A stretch of DNA of 61,276 nt from NCBI RefSeq assembly GCF_018860915.1, contig NZ_JAHKQD010000009.1, forward strand, positions 1-61,276, given 5' to 3'. Every line of letters begins with the position of its first letter. Within the stretch, counting starts at the first letter, position 1. A program made the position numbers and the translations under genes. This DNA is from Colwellia sp. C2M11 (GTDB lineage: Bacteria > Pseudomonadota > Gammaproteobacteria > Enterobacterales > Alteromonadaceae). Of this stretch, positions 8,907-18,219 are shown piece after piece. The notes under the pieces are model-generated. The model worked only from the letters and a program-made list of their open reading frames with translations. It searched no databases and was not told the DNA's origin.

Positions 8907-10007
8907 TTATGGCGCAGTAATGACATCATTCAAACGAGCTGGTTTTTCTGTTTTCAATATTAATGCCATACTTACTTGTTGATAAACTTTAAAAACCATC
9001 AACTCCCCTAAATACTCTTCAGGCATTTTATAGCTTGAACCATTAGGTGTTAACAAACGATCCCACAAAGGCGCTTCATCTGTATATTCAGGTCCTGATC
9101 TTGTTTTTACTACACTTGGACTTAAGCGCTTTATCGCCATAACGTCACCAATAGTGACGTTATGCTCAAAGCCACGATTAAGCATCACTACTTCTAACTT
9201 GCCAAACTCACGACCATTACTTGTCGCTTTAATAATAGATCCACGAAATGATTCATCAGCAGCTTTCATAGTAAAGACTGAAGGAAACATTTGCCCTTCA
9301 TGTACCGGAACAACATAATCACCCGAGCGTATTTCACGTTTGGCAGTACTCACTTTAAGTGTTGCTGGCGTGTTATCTTCTATATTACCGCTATCAATTG
9401 CCTGGCCTGTAGCAACTAAGTCAACATAAAAGCCTAATAATTTATCAGTTTCAGGATCAATAATCTCTTCACCCTTATTATAAATAGCATATGTTTTTGA
9501 TAAGGATAGATTTTTATTAACATATACATTAAAGCCATTAATACTTGATCGATAACCTTCATCACTGCCTATCACATAAGGAAATTGCGCTAGCTGCTCT
9601 GCACTAAATAAATGGTCATAGTTAATATATGGCGCTATTACTTTTAAAGGCAATAACTGGATAGCAGAGTCTTCTTTATTTATATGCCTGATTTTCGGCG
9701 ACCATTTATAACTTGGTTTACTTTTATTTGTTTGAAGGAATAACTGCGGTTCACCATTTTCATCAAATATTAACGAGATTATGTCACCAGGATAAATTAA
9801 ATGCGGATTTTTTATTTCAGGATTTAAACGCCAAAGTTTAGGCCAAAGCCATGGCTGATTGAGAAAAACAGATGAAATATCCCAAAGCGTATCACCCTTC
9901 TTTACGACATAAGTCGTTGGTGCATCATCATTAATCTTTAATTTTTCTGCGAGTGAAATAAAAGGACATGCAAACAACGTAAGTATTAACATTATTTTTT
10001 TTAGCAT
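8907..10007 (-). CDS. secreted LysM-domain protein
   Basis: A 366-residue exported protein with one LysM peptidoglycan-binding domain just after the signal peptide: TYVVKKGDTLWDISSVFL...PWLWPKLWRLNPEIKNP. The remaining 270 residues have no motif I recognise. I place the start at ATG 10007, where AGGA lies upstream and a proper signal peptide (MLKKIMLILTLFACPFISLA) begins, not at 10037. Genes of this kind commonly sit between dprA and def in marine gammaproteobacteria, and a role in the envelope is inferred only from the LysM and export signal. Confidence 0.85.
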   Translation of the reverse strand: MLKKIMLILTLFACPFISLAEKLKINDDAPTTYVVKKGDTLWDISSVFLNQPWLWPKLWRLNPEIKNPHLIYPGDIISLIFDENGEPQLFLQTNKSKPSYKWSPKIRHINKEDSAIQLLPLKVIAPYINYDHLFSAEQLAQFPYVIGSDEGYRSSINGFNVYVNKNLSLSKTYAIYNKGEEIIDPETDKLLGFYVDLVATGQAIDSGNIEDNTPATLKVSTAKREIRSGDYVVPVHEGQMFPSVFTMKAADESFRGSIIKATSNGREFGKLEVVMLNRGFEHNVTIGDVMAIKRLSPSVVKTRSGPEYTDEAPLWDRLLTPNGSSYKMPEEYLGELMVFKVYQQVSMALILKTEKPARLNDVITAP

Positions 10008-10134
10008 GTGACTCGTTCCTTTATTATGGTTTTTCATGCTTTTATAGAAATGCTGTATTATTAATTGCTATAATGTTAAACATAACACTCTAAAAGCATT
10101 ATCGCTAATTCTTTTATCAAACATTTGTAAGCTT

Positions 10135-10650
10135 ATGACTATTTTAACTGTATTACGTTTTCCAGATCCTCGTTTAAAAACAAAGGCTAAGCCTGTAAGT
10201 AAAATTACAGACGAAACTTTAACCATTATAGATAACATGTTAGAAACCATGTATGACGAAAAGGGAGTTGGCTTAGCAGCCACTCAAGTTGATATTCATC
10301 AACGTATCGTTGTAATGGATGTTTCTGAAAATGGTGACCAACCCATTGTATTAATAAACCCAGAAATCATCAGTAAAGGCGAAGAAACAATAGTAAATGA
10401 AGAGGGCTGCTTATCCGTCCCTGGCATTTATGCAAAAGTTAATCGCCATACAACTTGCACCGTGAAAGCTTTAAATCGCGATGGTGAAGAATTTACACTT
10501 GATGGTGAAGAATTATTAAGCATTTGTATTCAGCACGAACTTGATCATCTGAATGGTATTTTATTTGTCGATTATTTATCGCCACTCAAGCGTCAGCGTA
10601 TCAAATCAAAGCTAGAAAAAGAAGAACGTTTAGATAAAGCCAACGCTTAA
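10135..10650 (+). CDS. def: peptide deformylase
   Basis: A 171-residue metalloenzyme that removes the formyl group from new N-termini. The three signature motifs are intact: GVGLAATQ (about residues 45-52), EGCLSVP with the metal-ligand cysteine, and HELDHLNG with the two metal-ligand histidines and the catalytic glutamate. It is first in a def-fmt-rsmB run with a 22-nt gap to fmt, so formylation and deformylation are coexpressed. Divergent from the LysM gene. Confidence 0.97.
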   Translation: MTILTVLRFPDPRLKTKAKPVSKITDETLTIIDNMLETMYDEKGVGLAATQVDIHQRIVVMDVSENGDQPIVLINPEIISKGEETIVNEEGCLSVPGIYAKVNRHTTCTVKALNRDGEEFTLDGEELLSICIQHELDHLNGILFVDYLSPLKRQRIKSKLEKEERLDKANA

Positions 10651-10672
10651 CTTTTACCTTTAGGAAATACCT

Positions 10673-11668
10673 TTGTTAAAGCCATTAAATATCATCTTCG
10701 CTGGAACACCCGACTTTGCTGCGCAGCACTTAGCTGCTCTCATTAATAGTCCGCATAATGTTGTTGCCGTTTATTGCCCACCTGATAAACCGGCCGGTAG
10801 AGGTAAAAAATTAACTGCTTGTGCTACTAAGTTATTAGCTCTTGAAAATAACTTACCCATTGAGCAACCCGTTAATTTCAAAGAACTCAGTTCTCAACAA
10901 CAATTAGCACAATATAATGCTGATGTTATGGTAGTGGTCGCATATGGCCTATTACTGCCTGAAATAATTCTAACAACACCACATTTAGGTTGTATTAATG
11001 TACACGGCTCATTACTACCTAAATGGCGAGGCGCTGCACCTATTCAACGTTCATTAGAGGCTGGCGATCCAAAAACGGGTGTTACCATTATGCAAATGGA
11101 TAAAGGACTAGATACCGGTGATATGATCTTAACAGCTGAATGTACCATTGAAAATAATGATACCAGTGCGAGCCTTTATGAGAAATTAGCTCAACTTGGC
11201 CCAACTGCATTAATTGATACCTTAGCGTTAATGACTACAGGTACGCATAAAGCTATCACGCAAAATAATGCTCTAGCTACCTATGCACATAAATTAGATA
11301 AAAACGAAGCAGAAATAAACTGGAATTTAACAGCAGATGAATTAGATCGAAAGATTCGTGCTTATATTCCTTGGCCTGTAGCACAATTTACATTTACTGA
11401 TAACTCTGAAAGTAACAAACAACATCGCATTCGAATTTGGCAAGCATCTGTTAAAGAAATGAAGGTAACACAACCAGCTGGTAGCATTATATCTGTAGAT
11501 AAAGAAGGAATTGTTGTCGCCACAGCTAAAGGCGCCATTTGTTTAGAGGTTTTACAGTTACCAAATAAAAAAGCCTTGCCAATTAAAGATATATTAAACG
11601 GTCGAGCTGATTGGTTCACCGTAGGTGCTAAGATCAACGGTACTGATACTAACAGTGTTGTGCGCTAA
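10673..11668 (+). CDS. fmt: methionyl-tRNA formyltransferase
   Basis: A 331-residue enzyme that formylates initiator Met-tRNA using 10-formyl-THF. N-terminal PLNIIFAGTPDFAAQHL, the GCINVHGSLLPKWRGAAPIQRS formyl-transfer core (catalytic Asn and His), and the QMDKGLDTGDM motif are present, then the C-terminal tRNA-binding domain. The start is TTG 10673 with AGGA about 7 nt upstream; no in-frame ATG fits the family N-terminus. The stop TAA abuts the rsmB ATG directly, pointing to coupled translation. Confidence 0.95.
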   Translation: MLKPLNIIFAGTPDFAAQHLAALINSPHNVVAVYCPPDKPAGRGKKLTACATKLLALENNLPIEQPVNFKELSSQQQLAQYNADVMVVVAYGLLLPEIILTTPHLGCINVHGSLLPKWRGAAPIQRSLEAGDPKTGVTIMQMDKGLDTGDMILTAECTIENNDTSASLYEKLAQLGPTALIDTLALMTTGTHKAITQNNALATYAHKLDKNEAEINWNLTADELDRKIRAYIPWPVAQFTFTDNSESNKQHRIRIWQASVKEMKVTQPAGSIISVDKEGIVVATAKGAICLEVLQLPNKKALPIKDILNGRADWFTVGAKINGTDTNSVVR

Positions 11669-13030
11669 ATGACGACTACAGCCCCCAAACAACAGAATCA
11701 AAAGCCAGTTAACATTCGAGCATTGGCAGCTAAATGCTGTTATAGCGTTATTGATCAAGGACGTAGTTTAGGTGATGAACTCCCAAAACAGCAAGACAAA
11801 GCGTTAGCGAAAGATAAAGGCTTATTACAAGAAATTTGTTATGGCGTAATGCGCTACTTACCTGAGTTAGAAAATGATGTTCGTGGCTTAATGCAAAAAC
11901 CCTTAACGGGAAAACAACGTGTATTTCATTTTCTATTATTAGTTGGTGTATATCAGATAAAATATATGCGTATTCCCGATCATGCGGCTGTAAGTGAAAC
12001 TGTAGCAGCAACAGGTACGCTTAAAAATCGTCATATGAAAGCATTAGTAAATGCTGTTTTACGTAATTTTGTTCGTGCTACAGAAAAAAGCACAGCAACT
12101 GAATCTACAATACCTGATTCAACACTTCCTATTTCAATACAATACAACCACCCAAGCTGGTTTATTAAAAAAGTACAAAAAGCTTATCCTGATAAGTGGC
12201 AACAAATACTTACCTCAAACCAGCAAAAGCCGCCGATGTGGTTGAGAGCAAATCAGCGCTGTCACGATAGTGCAAGTTATCAAAAACTATTAGCCGAGGA
12301 AGAAATATCAATTAATTCTGTTGAGCCATTAAGCCAAGGTATCGAACTTACACACCCTATTGATGTGTTAAAGCTACCAGGCTTTGAACAAGGTTGGATA
12401 TCAGTACAAGATGGCGCGGCTCAGCAAGCTGCACGTTTATTAGACTGTAAACCAGGTGATGTAGTACTCGACTCTTGTGCAGCACCCGGTGGGAAAACTT
12501 GCCATATATTAGAGCAATATCCTGAAATAGCGTCAATGACCGCAATTGACATAGAAGCTAGCCGTTTAGTCAGAGTACAAGAAAACCTTGCACGTTTAAA
12601 CTTAGAAGCGACAGTTATTGCTGCCGATGCTGCCGATGCAAAAACATGGTGGCAAGGACAATATTTTGACCGTATTTTATTAGATGTACCTTGTTCGGCA
12701 ACAGGTGTAATTCGTCGCCACCCTGATATAAAGTGGTTACGCAAGGCAAGTGACATTGACGCGTTAGTTATTTTACAGCAGCAAATTTTAAAAGAAACAT
12801 GGTCTTTACTGAAACCTGGTGGTACTTTACTTTATGCTACTTGTAGTATTTTACCGCAAGAAAATAACGAACAGATAGAACACTTTATTAAAAATAATAC
12901 TGATGCAAAATTAATTCCTATTGATTGTGAGCAAAATCAAGCTAAAGGAACTATCGGTTGGCAATTATTGCCTGGTGAAAATAATATGGATGGTTTTTAT
13001 TACGCTAAACTATTAAAAGTAGAAGCTTAA
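11669..13030 (+). CDS. rsmB: 16S rRNA m5C967 methyltransferase RsmB
   Basis: A 453-residue SAM-dependent RNA methyltransferase (also called Sun). It has an N-terminal NusB-like helical domain (residues 10-150) and a C-terminal Rossmann methyltransferase domain with the SAM loop DSCAAPGGKTCHILE, the motif IV cysteine in DVPCSATGVIRRHP and the motif VI catalytic cysteine in YATCSILPQEN. It begins on the base after the fmt stop. Length is slightly above E. coli RsmB (429). Confidence 0.96.
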   Translation: MTTTAPKQQNQKPVNIRALAAKCCYSVIDQGRSLGDELPKQQDKALAKDKGLLQEICYGVMRYLPELENDVRGLMQKPLTGKQRVFHFLLLVGVYQIKYMRIPDHAAVSETVAATGTLKNRHMKALVNAVLRNFVRATEKSTATESTIPDSTLPISIQYNHPSWFIKKVQKAYPDKWQQILTSNQQKPPMWLRANQRCHDSASYQKLLAEEEISINSVEPLSQGIELTHPIDVLKLPGFEQGWISVQDGAAQQAARLLDCKPGDVVLDSCAAPGGKTCHILEQYPEIASMTAIDIEASRLVRVQENLARLNLEATVIAADAADAKTWWQGQYFDRILLDVPCSATGVIRRHPDIKWLRKASDIDALVILQQQILKETWSLLKPGGTLLYATCSILPQENNEQIEHFIKNNTDAKLIPIDCEQNQAKGTIGWQLLPGENNMDGFYYAKLLKVEA

Positions 13031-13084
13031 TAAAATTATTCTATATTTAAAACACACAAGCTAATTTGAGAAAAACAACAATAA

Positions 13085-14461
13085 ATGAAAATAATAATAG
13101 TCGGTGCAGGCCAAGTAGGTGGAACTTTAGCGGAAAACCTTGTTGGCGAAAATAACGATATATCTGTTGTTGATGTTGACGGAGAAAAGCTTCGTGAGCT
13201 ACAAGACAGAATGGATCTTAAAGTTGTCACTGGCCAAGGCTGTCATCCCGACGTATTAAGAAACGCAGGTGCTGAAGATGCTGACATGGTTATCGCTGTT
13301 ACTTCAGACGATGCCACGAATATGATCACTTGCCAAATTTGTTCTTCTTTATTTAATACTCATAAAAAAATAGCCCGTATTCGCTCAAACCAAATATTAA
13401 AACATTCAAAGCAATTATTTCATAAGCTACACATTCCTATTGATCATGTTATTGCACCTGAAGAATTAGTTACCCGTGATATAGCTCGCTTAATTGATTA
13501 TCCAGGTGCATTACAAGTATTAGAGTTTGCTAGTGGTCGTGTTAGCTTAGTAGCCGTAAAAGCCTATTATGGCGGTTTACTTGTTGGCCATGCACTATCA
13601 ACATTAAGAGATCATATTCCCAATGTTGATACCCGTGTTGCTGCCATTTATCGAGATGGCAAGCCCATCCGCCCTTTAGGCACTACAGTTATTGAAGCCG
13701 ATGATGAGGTTTTTTTCATTGCCGCAAGTATTCACATACGCGCCGTAATGAATGAGCTACAAAAGCTAGAGCCCGCCTATAAGCGAATCATGATTGTTGG
13801 TGGCGGTAATATAGGTGCTGGCTTAGCCAGTATTTTGGAAGATAATCATCAAGTTAAATTAATAGAGCGCTCTGCAATAAGGGCTGCAGAGCTAACTTCT
13901 GAACTTAATAACACCCTAGTATTTCAAGGCGACTCTTCAGATATAGAGTTATTAACAGAAGAAAATATAGACCAATTCGATGTATTTATTGCTGTAACTA
14001 ATGATGATGAAGCTAATATCATGTCTTCATTACTTGCTAAAAAGCTTGGCGTTCGAAAAACAATGGTACTTATTCAGCGTGATGCCTATGTTGAGTTGGT
14101 CCATGGTGGCGCTATTGATATAGCTATTTCACCACAACAAGCTACAATTTCTGCGTTACTCACTCATGTAAGACGAGGTACTATTGATAATGTGTATAGC
14201 TTACGTGGTGGTGCAGCTGAAGCGATTGAAATTGTTGCTAAAGGAGATGAGAAGTCTTCAAAAGTAGTTGGCCGAGCAGTTCGTAATATCAAGTTACCAC
14301 CGGGTACAACTATTGGTGCAATTGTTAGAGGTATAGAAGTGTTAATAGCTCACTCTAATACACTAATAGAAGAAGAAGACCATGTTATCCTCTTCCTCGT
14401 TAATAAACGTTACATTGGTGATGTGGAAAGGTTATTCCAAGTTAGTGCAACCTACTTCTAA
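13085..14461 (+). CDS. trkA: Trk potassium-uptake regulatory subunit TrkA
   Basis: A 458-residue peripheral membrane protein that gates the TrkH channel in response to nucleotides. It has two tandem RCK units, each an NAD-binding Rossmann fold ([18 protein letters not shown] at residue 1, [18 protein letters not shown] near residue 233) followed by a TrkA_C domain (about 140-220 and 370-455). The gene ends convergent with trkH, the channel subunit, on the opposite strand. 54 nt separate it from rsmB, so cotranscription with the def-fmt-rsmB group is likely. Confidence 0.96.
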   Translation: MKIIIVGAGQVGGTLAENLVGENNDISVVDVDGEKLRELQDRMDLKVVTGQGCHPDVLRNAGAEDADMVIAVTSDDATNMITCQICSSLFNTHKKIARIRSNQILKHSKQLFHKLHIPIDHVIAPEELVTRDIARLIDYPGALQVLEFASGRVSLVAVKAYYGGLLVGHALSTLRDHIPNVDTRVAAIYRDGKPIRPLGTTVIEADDEVFFIAASIHIRAVMNELQKLEPAYKRIMIVGGGNIGAGLASILEDNHQVKLIERSAIRAAELTSELNNTLVFQGDSSDIELLTEENIDQFDVFIAVTNDDEANIMSSLLAKKLGVRKTMVLIQRDAYVELVHGGAIDIAISPQQATISALLTHVRRGTIDNVYSLRGGAAEAIEIVAKGDEKSSKVVGRAVRNIKLPPGTTIGAIVRGIEVLIAHSNTLIEEEDHVILFLVNKRYIGDVERLFQVSATYF

Positions 14462-14558
14462 CCCAGCAATTTATTTAACTACTCTGAACTCAGTTGAATA
14501 TATTTTTAATTGCTTCAAAGAATAGCAATATTATATATACCATACTCTAACGCCAATT

Positions 14559-14588
14559 AACGCTATTCCTCAACTGATGAATAGCGTT
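14559..14588. terminator. hairpin between convergent trkA and trkH
   Basis: AACGCTATTC (14559-14568) and GAATAGCGTT (14579-14588) form a perfect 10-bp stem with a 10-nt loop, overlapping the trkH stop codon at 14587. Neither strand has a proper U tract, so intrinsic termination is possible but not certain. Confidence 0.45.
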
Positions 14589-16038
14589 ATGTGCGCCAAA
14601 ATCCAGGAGTAAACAACACTAATAAAGTAAACACTTCTAAGCGGCCAAATAGCATTGCCATAATTAACACCCACTTGCTTGCATCCCCAATACCTGAGAA
14701 GTTAGCGGCAACCTCCCCTAATCCTGGACCAAGGTTATTAATGGCAGCAGCAACAGCTGTAAATGCGGTAATGTCATCCATACCGGTTGCTAATAGTAAT
14801 AACATACAAATAACAAACACTGCGGCATAGGCAGAAAAGAAGCCCCAGACAGCTTCGACAACACGATCTGGCAATACCTTTTTACCCATTTTAATCTTAA
14901 AAATAGCCCTAGGATGTACTAACTTATTTAGCTCACGTAAACCTTGTAAATACAGTAGTAAGACCCTCACTACCTTCATACCGCCAGCAGTACTCGCTGC
15001 ACAACCACCAATAAAACTCGAAAAAATCAGTAACAAAGGTAAAAGTGTTGGCCAATCGGCAAATGAAGTGGTTGAAAAGCCTGCTGTTGTGCTAATTGAT
15101 ACAGATTGAAACAAAGCCTGATCAAATGCTTTATCTGCATCTTGGTAAGTGCCAGAGGTCATTAATACTGTAAAACAAATAAGAGTTAGTACAACTTGTA
15201 TAGCAAGAAACGCTTTAAATTCTGGATCTGCAAAATAATTTCTAAGGGATTTACTTTGAACTACAGCGTAATGTAGGGCGAAATTTACACTGGCAATAAT
15301 TAAGAAGAAAACACAAACCAAATTAATCGTTGGGCTGTTAAAATATCCCATGCTGGCATCGTGAGTAGAAAACCCTCCAATGGCAACAGTGGAAAATGAA
15401 TGACAAATAGCGTCAAATACTGACATACCCGCCAACCAATACGCTGCTGCACAAGCAACTGTTAATGATAAATAAATATACCATAAATGCTTTGCTGTAT
15501 CGGCTATTCTTGGTGTCATCTTTGAATCTTTTACCGGCCCAGGAATCTCTGCTCGGTATAGCTGCATACCACCAATACCTAACATAGGTAATACTGCAAC
15601 AGCTAATACAATAATCCCCATACCACCTAACCACTGTAACTGCTGGCGATACCACAACACGGCATGAGGTAAACCATCAATACGATTTAAAATGGTCGCC
15701 CCTGTCGTCGTTAAACCTGAGAATGATTCAAAAAATGCATCAGTCACTGACAATGATGGCTGATCTAATAAGATAAGAGGAATAGCGGAGAAGCTAGCAA
15801 GTACTAACCAAAATAACACCACAATCAAGAAACCTTCTCGAGATTTTAGATCGGTTTTTTCCCCTCTAAAAGGATACCAAGCTAAAAAACCGGTAAACAG
15901 GCAACATAAAAAGCCCATTAAAAAAGGTACACCGCCACCATCACGATAGATCATAGACACCATGGCAGGCGGAAGCATAGTGACACTGAGTAGTGCGACT
16001 AACAAACCTAAAATTCTAATAATATTTTTATATTGCAC
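14587..16038 (-). CDS. trkH: Trk potassium channel subunit TrkH
   Basis: A 483-residue polytopic inner-membrane potassium-uptake protein. It shows the alternating membrane and pore segments of the Trk/Ktr superfamily, with selectivity-filter-like turns such as FESFSGLTTTGAT, HSFSTVAIGGFSTHD, SVSISTTAGFSTT and NNLGPGLG. Length matches E. coli TrkH (483). Its partner TrkA lies directly opposite and convergent. yigZ is 50 nt upstream on the same strand, giving the pepQ-yigZ-trkH order also known from E. coli. Confidence 0.97.
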   Translation of the reverse strand: MQYKNIIRILGLLVALLSVTMLPPAMVSMIYRDGGGVPFLMGFLCCLFTGFLAWYPFRGEKTDLKSREGFLIVVLFWLVLASFSAIPLILLDQPSLSVTDAFFESFSGLTTTGATILNRIDGLPHAVLWYRQQLQWLGGMGIIVLAVAVLPMLGIGGMQLYRAEIPGPVKDSKMTPRIADTAKHLWYIYLSLTVACAAAYWLAGMSVFDAICHSFSTVAIGGFSTHDASMGYFNSPTINLVCVFFLIIASVNFALHYAVVQSKSLRNYFADPEFKAFLAIQVVLTLICFTVLMTSGTYQDADKAFDQALFQSVSISTTAGFSTTSFADWPTLLPLLLIFSSFIGGCAASTAGGMKVVRVLLLYLQGLRELNKLVHPRAIFKIKMGKKVLPDRVVEAVWGFFSAYAAVFVICMLLLLATGMDDITAFTAVAAAINNLGPGLGEVAANFSGIGDASKWVLIMAMLFGRLEVFTLLVLFTPGFWRT

Positions 16039-16088
16039 GTTTTGTTTTTTGCATCATTATTTTATTTAATGTTGGTATACAGCCCAAC

Positions 16089-16709
16089 CTACAAGGTATC
16101 AGAAGAGTATAATTTTAATTGACCTGCCGACAGTGTTTGCAATTTATGTTCAACCAAAGCTAATTCAGCTTGTGGTAACAAGAGTTTAAACTGCACTGTT
16201 TGTAAATATTCTTGCTCAATAACCTGACCTTCTACTTGGCTAATTATATGCAATACATCATCAACTTGGCTATATTGACACGCTAAAGTTTTTGCCGCCA
16301 TCGCTATTTTAGTTTTCGATTGTAAAAACACAAGCGCTTGGCGAACACTATCACCATAAGCTCGTTGTAAACCACCAGTACCTAGTTTAGTGCCACCAAA
16401 ATATCGTACAACTACAGCACAAACTTGCCCAATACCACCACCTTGTAAAACCGCCAGCATAGGTTTACCAGCGGTGCCACTTGGTTCGCCATCATCAGAA
16501 TAACCATAACCTAAGCTATCATCTGCTGCTTTGGTTAAAAAAGCATAGCAATGATGGCTAGCTTGAGGGTGTTCAAATTGCCTTTGCTTAACTTGCGCCT
16601 TAGCTTCTTCAATACTAGTACAAGGAGCCAAATAGCAAATAAAGCGACTACGATTAACAAATATTTCATGCTCAACATTGTTAACCGCTATTTGGTAAGG
16701 GCTTTTCAT
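16089..16709 (-). CDS. yigZ: YigZ/IMPACT family protein
   Basis: A roughly 206-residue UPF0029/IMPACT protein. The conserved core SDDGEPSGTAGKPML is preceded by ASHHCYAFL and followed by VRYFGGTKLGTGGLQRAYGDSVRQAL; the C-terminal 60 residues form the DUF1949-type domain. Biochemical function is unproven in bacteria. I prefer ATG 16709 (MKSPYQIAV) to the TTG at 16724 that adds five residues. It lies between pepQ (upstream) and trkH (downstream) on the same strand. Confidence 0.9.
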   Translation of the reverse strand: MKSPYQIAVNNVEHEIFVNRSRFICYLAPCTSIEEAKAQVKQRQFEHPQASHHCYAFLTKAADDSLGYGYSDDGEPSGTAGKPMLAVLQGGGIGQVCAVVVRYFGGTKLGTGGLQRAYGDSVRQALVFLQSKTKIAMAAKTLACQYSQVDDVLHIISQVEGQVIEQEYLQTVQFKLLLPQAELALVEHKLQTLSAGQLKLYSSDTL

Positions 16710-16741
16710 AGCTCTAACATCCAAGAAAATTTAGCAAAAGA

Positions 16742-18073
16742 CTAATTTAAACCTAAATCACGGGTCATATTTTCATTATGCGATTGATGAACAATGATGT
16801 TATCTTCAATCCGAATTCCGCCAAAATCACGCATACTATCAACTTTTCCCCAGTTCACTTGATCACTATTTTTTGAATCTTTTAAGGTACCCAGTAAAGA
16901 ATCAATAAAATACAGCCCTGGTTCTATTGTAAAAACCTGCCCAGCTTCAATAACTCTTGAAGTACGTAGAAATGGATGATTATCAGGAGAGTTAATATGA
17001 GTACCACGTTCATCAGCCATAAAGCCACCCACATCGTGTACTTGTAAGCCTAAATGATGCCCTAATCCATGAGGGAAGAAAGTACCTACAATACCTGACT
17101 CAACAGCGGTATCAGCACTTACTTTAATAAAATCGAACTCGACTAACACCTGGGCAATTTCTCTATAGGTGGCAATATGTAAATCCACATAACTAACACC
17201 AGGTTTTAAGCCTTCAACAGCACTAAGCATTAATTGATCCATACGCGCTATTAACTCAGCAAATTTATCTTGCTTGAAAGCATAAGTACGGGTTATATCG
17301 GCAGCGTAACCATGAAAGTTAGCGCCAGCATCAATGAGAAATGATTTATGTATTTGCGGTGCTACTTTATCTAACGCCATATAATGTAAAACTGAACAAT
17401 TTTTATTTAGTGCAACAATGTTGCCATAAGGCGTTTCATTAGTCGTGTAACCTATTGCGCTAAGATAAGCTTGTTGAATTTCATACTCTGTAGCGCCACT
17501 AAAAAATGCTTTTTTAGCCGCATTATGTGCTGTTACAGCCAAGCTATTAGACTGACGCAAGCACACTAGTTCATATGATGTTTTATAAGCACGGTAATAA
17601 TGAAAATAGTTTAATAAAGGCTCTGGATTAATCTCTTCAAATCCTAACGCTTTTGCCACTTCAATATGGCTACCAACATAAGCAAAATCTTTCTTATCAT
17701 AAGGCAGTAACTTATCTACATCACTTGCTTTAGTCAGCACTTTAATATGAAAAAACTCTCCCCAATAACTTTCAGCTAACGGGACCACTTTATGCCAAAA
17801 GTCGACAGGCTGATAATAAATCAGCGTAGGCTTATCTTCGCCATTAACAATAAGCCAGCAATTAGGCACATCAATCAAAGGTAACCAATGTTTAAAATGA
17901 GGATTTACTCTAAATGGGTAAGCATTATCATCAAGAAAAGCTTTAATCTCTTGACCTGAATGAATCACCACACCTTCAATTTTTTCACATAACAACGCTT
18001 GTTTGGTACGTTGTTGTAAACAGTCAATATGTGCTGAATATTCTTCTTTTAACTTGTTGGTTAATGTACTCAT
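16742..18073 (-). CDS. pepQ: Xaa-Pro dipeptidase PepQ
   Basis: A 443-residue M24 metallopeptidase that cleaves Xaa-Pro dipeptides in the cytosol. The pita-bread fold metal ligands are visible: two aspartates in LIDAGANFHGYAADITRTY, the histidine in FFPHGLGHHLGLQVHD, and glutamates in FTIEPGLYF and GGIRIEDN. Length equals E. coli PepQ (443). GGGAGGG lies 4 nt before the ATG, a very strong ribosome site. A promoter is visible at 18095-18123. Confidence 0.96.
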   Translation of the reverse strand: MSTLTNKLKEEYSAHIDCLQQRTKQALLCEKIEGVVIHSGQEIKAFLDDNAYPFRVNPHFKHWLPLIDVPNCWLIVNGEDKPTLIYYQPVDFWHKVVPLAESYWGEFFHIKVLTKASDVDKLLPYDKKDFAYVGSHIEVAKALGFEEINPEPLLNYFHYYRAYKTSYELVCLRQSNSLAVTAHNAAKKAFFSGATEYEIQQAYLSAIGYTTNETPYGNIVALNKNCSVLHYMALDKVAPQIHKSFLIDAGANFHGYAADITRTYAFKQDKFAELIARMDQLMLSAVEGLKPGVSYVDLHIATYREIAQVLVEFDFIKVSADTAVESGIVGTFFPHGLGHHLGLQVHDVGGFMADERGTHINSPDNHPFLRTSRVIEAGQVFTIEPGLYFIDSLLGTLKDSKNSDQVNWGKVDSMRDFGGIRIEDNIIVHQSHNENMTRDLGLN

Positions 18074-18094
18074 AAACCCTCCCTTAAATTTTTC

Positions 18095-18123
18095 GGTATA
18101 ATACCATACCCTTTTATTTTCAA
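18095..18123 (-). promoter_or_regulatory. likely pepQ promoter
   Basis: On the minus strand TTGAAA (18118-18123) and TATACC (18095-18100) are separated by 17 bp, ending 21 bp before the pepQ ATG. The match is good but based on hexamers alone. Confidence 0.5.
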
Positions 18124-18219
18124 GCTATAACACGACAATAGATCTTCTTTAAATTTGTGCAGCTTATTGTACATTTCGCTAGGTTTAACGCTCTTTTACT
18201 TTATTAACAACGAAAGGAG

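Noticed and set aside
12421..12756. A 111-codon minus-strand frame within rsmB
   Set aside because: It lies opposite the conserved methyltransferase motifs of rsmB and shows no start signal or family pattern.
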